A stretch of DNA of 64,000 bases from Filimonas lacunae (lineage in GTDB: Bacteria > Bacteroidota > Bacteroidia > Chitinophagales > Chitinophagaceae), in assembly GCF_002355595.1 (NCBI RefSeq), contig NZ_AP017422.1:186001-250000 (forward strand), written 5' to 3'. Every line of letters starts with the position of its first letter. Position 1 is the first letter of the stretch. The notes below the pieces were generated by a model. It saw only the letters and a list, made by a program, of their open reading frames with translations, did no database searches and was not told where the DNA came from. Positions 43,593 through 50,471 of the stretch are shown in pieces. Both the position numbers and the translations under genes were made by a program.

Positions 43593-46500
43593 ATGTTAGG
43601 TTTTTTAAGTAAACTACTGGGAGGCAACAAATCTGAGAAAGACGTAAAACAGATTCAACCTGTTATTGCCCAAGTAAACCAGTACTATCAGCAGTTCCAG
43701 AGCTTAACCAACGATGAGTTGCGTGGCAAAACCGTTGAATTTAAACAACGTATTCAGCAGCATTTAACCAGTATCGATGCCGACATTGCCGGTAAAAAGC
43801 AGGAAGCTGAAGCTTTGCCGGAGGAAGACATCCAGGGCCGCGATACCATTTACACGGTGATTGACAAGCTGAAAAAAGACAGGGATAAGAAAATTGAAGA
43901 AGCGCTGGAAGCCATTTTACCTGAAGCATTTGCCGTGGTAAAAGAAACTGCCCGCCGTTTCAAAGAAAATAAAGAAATGGTAGCCACTGCTACCGAGCTT
44001 GACCGTGAGTTAAGTGTAAGAAAGAAACATGTAACCATTAATGGCGATCAGAGTGTGTATCAAAACACCTGGGATGCTGCCGGCAACCTGGTTACCTGGA
44101 ATATGGTGCATTACGATGTGCAGTTAATTGGTGGTACTGTTTTGCACCAGGGTAAAATTTCAGAAATGGCTACCGGTGAAGGTAAAACACTGGTAAGTAC
44201 CCTGCCCGCTTACCTGAACGCATTAGCAGGAGAAGGTATTCATATTGTAACCGTGAACGACTACCTGGCCCGCAGGGATAGTGAGTGGAACGGACCTATA
44301 TTTGAATGGTTGGGTTTACGGGTAGATTGTATTGATAAACACCAGCCTAACAGCGCTGCCCGTCGCAACGCCTACATGGCCGATATCGTATATGGTACCA
44401 ACAACGAATTCGGTTTCGACTACCTGCGTGATAACATGGTGCATTCTCCGGAAGAAATGGTACAGCGCAAGCACCACTTTGCCATGGTGGATGAAGTGGA
44501 TAGCGTATTAATTGATGATGCGCGTACTCCTTTAATTATATCTGGTCCGGTTGGACATAGCGATAACACACAACAATTTTTTGAATTAAAGCCCCGTATC
44601 GAGAAACTGGTAGCTGAGCAAAAGCGTGTAGTGAACCAGTTCCTGAACGAAGCCAAAAAGAAAATATCTGAGGGTAACGACGATCCTAAAGATGGTGGTT
44701 TGGCCCTGTTCCGTGCGCACCGTGGTTTACCTAAAAACAGCGCTACTATCAAGTATTTGAGTGAGCCTGGTGTTCGTGTGAGATTGCAGAAGTCGGAAAA
44801 CCATTACCTGGCCGATCAGCAAAGAGAAATGCACAAGGCAGATGCGGAACTGTTTTTCTATATTGAAGAAAAAAGCAACTCTGTAGAGTTAACCGATAAG
44901 GGTATTCATTTAATTACCGGTGCCGGTGAAGATCCTAACTTCTTCGTGATTCCAGATATTGCTACCGACCTGGCTAATATAGATGGTAATGCAGCTTTAT
45001 CTGCAGAAGAAAAACTGCACCAGAAAGAAGCATTATTAAACGACTACGCTGTTAAAGCCGACCGTATCCACACTGTTCAGCAATTACTGAAAGCCTACAC
45101 CTTATTTGAAAAAGATGTAGAGTATGTGGTGGTAGAAGGTCAGGTGAAAATTGTAGATGAGCAAACAGGCCGTATGATGGAAGGCCGTCGTTACAGCGAT
45201 GGTTTACACCAGGCTATTGAAGCAAAAGAGAATGTTACCATCGAAGCTTCTACACAAACCTATGCTACTGTAACGCTGCAAAACTACTTCCGTATGTACC
45301 ACAAACTGGCGGGTATGACGGGTACTGCCGAAACAGAAGCTGCAGAATTGTGGGATATCTACAAACTCGATGTGGTAAGCATTCCAACCAATATTACCCC
45401 TGTACGTAAAGATGAGCACGACCTGGTGTTTAAAACCAAGCGTGAAAAATACGGTGCAGTAATCGATAAGATTGAAGAAATGCGTAACGCCGGAAGGCCG
45501 GTGCTGGTAGGTACCACTTCTGTAGAAGTGAGTGAGTTACTAAGCCGTATGTTACGTCAGAAACAAATTCCGCACAACGTGTTAAACGCCAAGCAACATG
45601 CCCGTGAAGCACAGGTGGTTGCCGAAGCAGGTTTGGCAGGTAGCATTACCATTGCCACCAACATGGCAGGTCGTGGTACGGATATCAAGTTAGGCCCCGG
45701 CGTTAAAGAAGCAGGTGGTTTGGCTATCCTGGGTACCGAACGTCACGAAAGCCGTCGTGTAGACAGGCAGTTACGTGGTCGTGCCGGTCGTCAGGGCGAT
45801 CCGGGTTCTTCTCAGTTCTTCGTTTCCCTGGAAGACGATCTGATGCGTATGTTCGGTAGCGAGCGTATTGCTAAGGTGATGGACTTTGCAGGTTATAAAG
45901 AAGGTGAGGTAATTCAGCACAGCATGATTACCAAAAGCATTGAACGTGCACAGAAGAAAGTAGAAGAAAACAACTTTGGCATTCGTAAGCGTTTGCTGGA
46001 GTATGATGATGTAATGAATAAACAGCGTACAGTTGTTTACACCAAACGCAGTCACGCGCTGTTTGGCGACAGACTGGCGCTGGATTTGGATAACGCATTT
46101 TATGACGTAGCAGAAGGTATCGTAAATTCCTTCAAAGAGAATAACGATTTCGATGGCTTTAAACTGGAAGTGATTGTAAACTTCGGCTTGGAAACTGCTA
46201 TTACACAGGATGACTTTACCCGTCAGAATGCCAATGATCTGGCAGCTACCCTGTATAACGAAGCTTCTGCTAATTACAAGCATCGCAGAGAGGAATTGAC
46301 CGCAAATGCGCTGCCTGTGTTCCAGAACATACGTGATACACAAGGCGCTAATGTGGAAAACGTGGTAGTGCCGTTTACCGATGGCAGAAGGCAAATGCAG
46401 GTGTTAGCCAACCTGGATAAAACTCTGGCCAGCAATGGTACTGAAATGGCGCATGCTTTAGAGCGCAACATTACCCTGGCGTTTATTGATGATGCCTGGA

Positions 46501-46919
46501 AAGAGCACCTGCGTAGCATGGACGATCTGAAACAGAGCGTTCAAACAGCACATTACGAACAAAAAGATCCGCTGGTTATTTATAAGGGCGAAGCTTATAT
46601 GCTGTTCCGTCAAATGGATAGCGCTGTTAATAAAGACATCGTTAATTTCCTTTGCCACTCTGGTATTCCTGTTGAGCAGAATATACCGCAGCCTGCCAGG
46701 CAGGTAGCGCCACCTAAAACAGATATGAGCCGTATGCGTACCACCAAAGAAGAGCTGGACGCTGCTGGTAATGAAATATCTAATGGTAACGACTACTACG
46801 ATCCCACTCCTGCTCCTAAAGCAGAGCCGGTGAAAGTAGGGCCAAAAATCGGACGTAACGATTTGTGTCCTTGCGGCAGTGGCAAAAAGTACAAACAGTG
46901 TCACGGTAAGGATTTATAA
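43593..46919 (+). CDS. secA: protein translocase ATPase SecA
   Basis: A 1,108-residue motor that pushes preproteins through SecYEG (secY is at 2.8 kb). The Walker A motif ATGEGKTL is at residues 193-200, the DEAD-type motif is MVDEVDSVLIDDARTPL, and motif VI lies in RQLRGRAGRQGDPG. The C-terminal zinc-binding tail is CPCGSGKKYKQCHG, which contacts SecB or ribosomes. The length, about 200 residues over the E. coli protein, is usual for Bacteroidota, with insertions in NBD1 and the preprotein region. It has its own promoter and terminator. Confidence 0.97.
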   Translation: MLGFLSKLLGGNKSEKDVKQIQPVIAQVNQYYQQFQSLTNDELRGKTVEFKQRIQQHLTSIDADIAGKKQEAEALPEEDIQGRDTIYTVIDKLKKDRDKKIEEALEAILPEAFAVVKETARRFKENKEMVATATELDRELSVRKKHVTINGDQSVYQNTWDAAGNLVTWNMVHYDVQLIGGTVLHQGKISEMATGEGKTLVSTLPAYLNALAGEGIHIVTVNDYLARRDSEWNGPIFEWLGLRVDCIDKHQPNSAARRNAYMADIVYGTNNEFGFDYLRDNMVHSPEEMVQRKHHFAMVDEVDSVLIDDARTPLIISGPVGHSDNTQQFFELKPRIEKLVAEQKRVVNQFLNEAKKKISEGNDDPKDGGLALFRAHRGLPKNSATIKYLSEPGVRVRLQKSENHYLADQQREMHKADAELFFYIEEKSNSVELTDKGIHLITGAGEDPNFFVIPDIATDLANIDGNAALSAEEKLHQKEALLNDYAVKADRIHTVQQLLKAYTLFEKDVEYVVVEGQVKIVDEQTGRMMEGRRYSDGLHQAIEAKENVTIEASTQTYATVTLQNYFRMYHKLAGMTGTAETEAAELWDIYKLDVVSIPTNITPVRKDEHDLVFKTKREKYGAVIDKIEEMRNAGRPVLVGTTSVEVSELLSRMLRQKQIPHNVLNAKQHAREAQVVAEAGLAGSITIATNMAGRGTDIKLGPGVKEAGGLAILGTERHESRRVDRQLRGRAGRQGDPGSSQFFVSLEDDLMRMFGSERIAKVMDFAGYKEGEVIQHSMITKSIERAQKKVEENNFGIRKRLLEYDDVMNKQRTVVYTKRSHALFGDRLALDLDNAFYDVAEGIVNSFKENNDFDGFKLEVIVNFGLETAITQDDFTRQNANDLAATLYNEASANYKHRREELTANALPVFQNIRDTQGANVENVVVPFTDGRRQMQVLANLDKTLASNGTEMAHALERNITLAFIDDAWKEHLRSMDDLKQSVQTAHYEQKDPLVIYKGEAYMLFRQMDSAVNKDIVNFLCHSGIPVEQNIPQPARQVAPPKTDMSRMRTTKEELDAAGNEISNGNDYYDPTPAPKAEPVKVGPKIGRNDLCPCGSGKKYKQCHGKDL

Positions 46920-46954
46920 GAATGTTAGATTAGTAAGAATGTATTTATAGTAAA

Positions 46955-46989
46955 CGGGCCGGTCTTTTCAGACTGGCCCGATTTGTTTT
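46955..46989 (+). terminator. secA terminator
   Basis: CGGGCCGGTC (46955-46964) pairs with GACTGGCCCG (46971-46980), 10 bp with one G-T pair and a 6-base loop, followed by ATTTGTTTT. Confidence 0.85.
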
Positions 46990-47076
46990 CGGGCCTTTCC
47001 AAGGTGGCAAATGGTAAAGTAAATGAATGCCGCCACAGGTCTTTTAGAATAAAAAACAACTGCTCCTCGCTAGGCC

Positions 47077-47169
47077 GGGAGTCCTTTTCTTGTCGTCGTG
47101 AGTGCTCACCACAGTGTCGTGAGCACTTTCCCTCGAGCCGTGAGCGCTCACGAACAGTTGGTGAGCACT
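47077..47169. repeat. 21-bp phased repeat built on the palindromic core GTGAGCGCTCAC
   Basis: The motif GTGAG(T/C)(G/A)CT begins at 47098, 47119, 47140 and 47161, exactly 21 bases apart, with a weaker copy (GGGAGTCCT) at 47077. The third copy is a perfect palindrome, GTGAGCGCTCAC, extendable by one base pair on each side; the first is nearly so. Twenty-one bases are about two helical turns, so the cores face the same side of DNA. The period is also seven codons, so a coding origin is possible but weak. No adjacent cas, rep or integrase gene. Confidence 0.7.
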
Positions 47170-47368
47170 GATTGAAAGCTCAGTAGTACTGGAAAAAGAG
47201 AAAAAGGTTTGTAAAATCTATAAAGTAGCCTGGAGCAGGTATATTGCGATAAGATGAAAATGCACAAAATCACTTGAAAAGGACTCAGCAACACCCCATT
47301 ATGGCAAGAATGTGTTCCATAAACATGCAAAAAGGCGTTTTTCTTCCCGAACAGCTTTATTCCGCTCT

Positions 47369-48805
47369 TTAACCGAACAGGTTGTTGGTAAATGCCAGCT
47401 TAAAGCGCGTCTGGAAGTTCTCAATGGTTTTAAATATCTCTTTCAAGGTGGATTTTTCTATCCGGGTAAGGCTTTCCAAAGTGATATAATTGTTGGGCGC
47501 TATCTTTTGATCGGTAATTTGTTCCGCCTGGCTTCTCAGGCGGAGGCCCATGAGGAAGTAATAACTCTGAGTGAGTACTTCATAATCCTCCTCGTTAAAC
47601 ACGCCTTTTTCCTTTAACGCTTTTAAGCGATCACCGGTGTTTACGGCAAAGCAGCGGTGCTTGAGAGCGTACACGCGTACAAGGTCAACAATAGGGGCCA
47701 TGGCACGCTTAATGTCAATCACTTCCTGCTTGTCTTTGGTCATGGTGCGGATGTTTTTAAAGAAGGTGAGCGGGGGCTGGTATTGCATAGCGTTTCGTGC
47801 CATGTAAAAAAACAGTTTTTCCAGGGGCTGCTGCAGTTCCTTGTCCAGAAATTCGTACAGCTCATCCATAATGGGTCTTTCGCCATATACAAAACGGCAA
47901 TCGAAAAAGGTGGAAAACTGGATAGCGGTTTCCGGTAAGGGATCAGTCATCCATTTATCGTAATTACCTTTCCAGTGCGACAGGCTGTGTGTCCATTGCG
48001 GGTTTTGGGCCATAAAGCCGCCTGTGCAATAGCTAAAACCTATATAATTGAGTTTATCCGAAACCTTATGGGCAAAATCAAGGAAATAGGCACGTACCAG
48101 CTCGCGCTGCTCGTTGGCCTTATCTTCATAAATAATGGCGTTGTCCTGGTCGGTTTTCAGCGTTTGTTCTTTACGTCCTTCGCTACCCAGTACCATAAAA
48201 GCAAACCGGGCAGGCGGCGGGCCTACTTCTTCTATTACACTTTCAATTACTTTCAGAGCAATGGTATCCGAAACAGAGGTGATAATCTGGTTTACAATTT
48301 CTGCGGGCACGCCCTGGTCCAGCAGCTGCACCACAATATGCGGTACACCATCCCATTTACGCTTTAGCTCATCGGCCGATACGGCTTGCCTTACACTTTG
48401 TATAAATACCAGGGGCGATTCGGCCTGTTCGCCCAGCAGTTTGTTTCTGCTGATAAAACCGGTGTACTCGCCATTTTCGCCAATTAACAGGTAACGTGTT
48501 TTGGTACGGAACATCATAAGGATGGCTTCGTACACATAGGTGTTAGCGCTGATAGAAACAATGGGGTTATCCATGATGTTTTTTACAGGCTGTGCAGCAT
48601 CGGCTCGTGCTACAATCACATTATCACGAAGGGTAATGTCGGTAACATAACCTACAATCTGCTGTTGGGCATCTTTTATAAATAAACATCCGGTTTTATG
48701 ATGGGCCATGATAGCGGCGGCTTCATATACAGGCATATTTTCATCGCATGCAATGATTTCCCTTTGTTCAATGCTATCAATTTTCTTAGTATATAATTCG
48801 TTCAT
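47369..48805 (-). CDS. CBS-domain protein with DUF294 nucleotidyltransferase-like domain
   Basis: A 478-residue cytoplasmic protein. Two CBS domains occupy about residues 1-130 (VYEAAAIMAHHKTGCLFIKD and VYEAILMMFRTKTRYLLIGE). A nucleotidyltransferase-like DUF294 domain follows with FMVLGSEGRKEQTLKTDQDN, which keeps the GS motif and the D-x-D-N acidic motif. A helical DUF294 C-terminal domain ends the protein. CBS pairs bind adenosyl ligands, so regulation by nucleotides is likely; the target is unknown. The start overlaps the stop of the exonuclease gene as ATGA, implying translational coupling. Confidence 0.88.
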   Translation of the reverse strand: MNELYTKKIDSIEQREIIACDENMPVYEAAAIMAHHKTGCLFIKDAQQQIVGYVTDITLRDNVIVARADAAQPVKNIMDNPIVSISANTYVYEAILMMFRTKTRYLLIGENGEYTGFISRNKLLGEQAESPLVFIQSVRQAVSADELKRKWDGVPHIVVQLLDQGVPAEIVNQIITSVSDTIALKVIESVIEEVGPPPARFAFMVLGSEGRKEQTLKTDQDNAIIYEDKANEQRELVRAYFLDFAHKVSDKLNYIGFSYCTGGFMAQNPQWTHSLSHWKGNYDKWMTDPLPETAIQFSTFFDCRFVYGERPIMDELYEFLDKELQQPLEKLFFYMARNAMQYQPPLTFFKNIRTMTKDKQEVIDIKRAMAPIVDLVRVYALKHRCFAVNTGDRLKALKEKGVFNEEDYEVLTQSYYFLMGLRLRSQAEQITDQKIAPNNYITLESLTRIEKSTLKEIFKTIENFQTRFKLAFTNNLFG

Positions 48806-49500
48806 AGAAAGTAGGCTATTAAAGCGCTAAGTAAACATAAGATAATGGCTACCATTCCCCATCCTGCTTTTCGGGCAGATGAGGTAGCCTTCAATAATTG
48901 TTCCTTTTGTTTACTTATTCTCTCATCAGTTATTTCTCCTCTTTTCTGCAGTTCAAAAAAACAGGCTGCGGTGGCTGTTGCATCGTTAAAAGCGTTGTGC
49001 TGCCCGGTAAGGGGTTGCTGAAACAGCTCTTCAAACAGTTGGCCCAGCCGCAGGTATTTAAACTGTGGATTGCGTACCATATGGGTGGTACCCTGCATGG
49101 TACAGAAAAGTGGAAGGGTTGGAATGGGGTTATTTAATTCGGTACGGAAAAATTCAACGCCGGTAACATGAAAGTCCAGTTCCAGGAAATGCCCTATCAC
49201 CATCGGCTGGTATTGCAGTAGATCAGCCGCCAGAAAAGCCATCACCTGTTGCCGGGGAAAACCGTTCTGCATTCTGAACTCCTGGGTAATACCGTGAATT
49301 TTTAACGAAGAAGGAGATATTTTGAAGTCGTTGTCGTTAATGTAGTAGTCTTCCTGTTTTACCAGTTCGCCATTTCTGGTATACACCAGCCACGAAACCT
49401 GTACAGCGTGGGGCCAGTTACCGGGCACGCTATAAGGCTTTTCCCAGTTTTTGGGCAAGCCGCTCGTTTCTGTGTCTATAAACAGTAAGAAATCTTTCAC
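48802..49500 (-). CDS. DnaQ-like 3'-5' exonuclease with C-terminal membrane anchor
   Basis: A DEDD-type exonuclease of about 232 residues from the GTG at 49500; in-frame ATGs at 49539 and 49566 give longer versions. ExoI is FLLFIDTETSGLP, ExoII is VIGHFLELDFHV and ExoIII is GQHNAFNDATAT, so all catalytic acids and the histidine are present. GTG is favoured because homologues begin near KDFLLFIDTET and a near-consensus -7 (TATATTTA, 49512-49519 on the minus strand) lies just upstream. The last 20 residues, GMVAIILCLLSALIAYFL, form one hydrophobic helix, so the enzyme may be tail-anchored in the membrane. Coupled to the CBS-DUF294 gene. Confidence 0.85.
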   Translation of the reverse strand: MKDFLLFIDTETSGLPKNWEKPYSVPGNWPHAVQVSWLVYTRNGELVKQEDYYINDNDFKISPSSLKIHGITQEFRMQNGFPRQQVMAFLAADLLQYQPMVIGHFLELDFHVTGVEFFRTELNNPIPTLPLFCTMQGTTHMVRNPQFKYLRLGQLFEELFQQPLTGQHNAFNDATATAACFFELQKRGEITDERISKQKEQLLKATSSARKAGWGMVAIILCLLSALIAYFL

Positions 49501-49574
49501 ATGTACTGTTGAGGTCGTAAATATACGACAAATGGTCATGTTACCGGAATTTGATGCTGACAGCATCGGGCAAA

Positions 49575-49614
49575 CAAAAAATAAAGCCCGGAAGATAAAA
49601 ATAATCCGGGCTTT
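49575..49614 (-). terminator. terminator of the PAS-protein gene
   Basis: On the minus strand, AAAGCCCGGA and TCCGGGCTTT (49583-49592 with 49605-49614) form a 10-bp stem with a 12-base loop, followed by TATTTTTTG. It separates the PAS gene from the exonuclease gene. Confidence 0.8.
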
Positions 49615-49675
49615 CGTTACTCCGGCCCGTCCCTTCGTAAAGCCGGAATAGCAGATAGATAATCACTGAGAATGG

Positions 49676-50287
49676 TTAGCGTCCGAATAACCTTGAAAAG
49701 AACCCTTTTTTCTCTTCGGGCTGCTTGTCTTCACGTGGCATGCCCTCCGTAATAATATCTTCAATAAACTCGTTATAAGTTTTACCTCGTTCTTCCAGAA
49801 AACCCACCAGGTATTTCTCGCTGGCTTCCATACCGCTGGCAGTTTCAATCAGAAGCAGTTTTTCGTATAACGGCTCTACAAATTTTTGTACTACTTCCGG
49901 TGGAGCAGCACGGCGACGGCTATAATAGTTTATAATAATTCCTTTAGCATTGGTTTTCACTTCAAAATCAGTGATCACCCAGTAATACCTGCCGCTTTTA
50001 CTCAGGTTTTTTACAATAGCATGTATGTTCTTCCCTTTTTTCAGGTAGTCCCACAATACTTTAAATACTACCCGGGGCATATCAGGGTGTCTGATAATAT
50101 TGTGCGGCTTACCCATCAGCTCATGTTCTTCATAGCCGCTTACTTCAATAAAAGCCTCATTGGCATATTCAATTACACCATAGGGGTCTGTTTTACTCAT
50201 TATAATTTTCGACTTATCCCACACAACTTCTTTATTGATAGGCGTGGGTCTTGCTATTTCCGCCATGGCGTTGGATAAATTAATCAT
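49676..50287 (-). CDS. PAS-domain protein (Aer-type PAS)
   Basis: A 203-residue cytoplasmic protein. One PAS domain (about residues 28-135) contains YGVIEYANEAFIEVSGYEEH and GKPHNIIRHPDMP, the latter typical of the FAD-binding PAS of the Aer redox receptor. The remainder is helical, with a basic C-terminus (KKGFFSRLFGR) that could contact the membrane. No output domain is present, so it may act by binding a partner. A minus-strand TACTTTAG at 50292-50299 (7 of 8 to TAnnTTTG) lies just before the start. Confidence 0.83.
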   Translation of the reverse strand: MINLSNAMAEIARPTPINKEVVWDKSKIIMSKTDPYGVIEYANEAFIEVSGYEEHELMGKPHNIIRHPDMPRVVFKVLWDYLKKGKNIHAIVKNLSKSGRYYWVITDFEVKTNAKGIIINYYSRRRAAPPEVVQKFVEPLYEKLLLIETASGMEASEKYLVGFLEERGKTYNEFIEDIITEGMPREDKQPEEKKGFFSRLFGR

Positions 50288-50471
50288 GATGCTAAAGTAG
50301 TGCTGGCGGCGTTATTACAGGATGATAGCGGTTACCATAACATCTGATAGTGGTCATGCCTTGCCACTGATCATGTTTAACGAATTGTTATGGAATAATA
50401 TTCTTTTTTTTATATCGTTACGTGAAAAGCGCTGTGCAGATAGATCAACCTTTACCTGTTAATAATTCATT

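Larger units (their letters stand above)
46920..47368. other. 449-bp gene-free gap between secA and the CBS-DUF294 gene
   Basis: Apart from the secA terminator near its start and the 21-bp phased repeat at 47077-47169, I see nothing definite here. The part from 47172 to 47368 is A/T-rich, without a promoter match or a strong hairpin. It lies between two convergent genes, so it is not expected to carry promoters. Confidence 0.7.

Noticed and set aside
47077-47169. Possible CRISPR array
   Set aside because: The period is 21 bp with a conserved core of only 9-12 bases and spacers of about 10; no cas genes are nearby.
46983-47171. A 62-codon plus-strand frame covering the 21-bp repeat, reading as a 7-residue repeat around RE
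   Set aside because: It begins inside the secA terminator, has no promoter or ribosome-binding signal, and the repeat is better conserved as DNA palindromes than as protein. Treated as a non-coding repeat.
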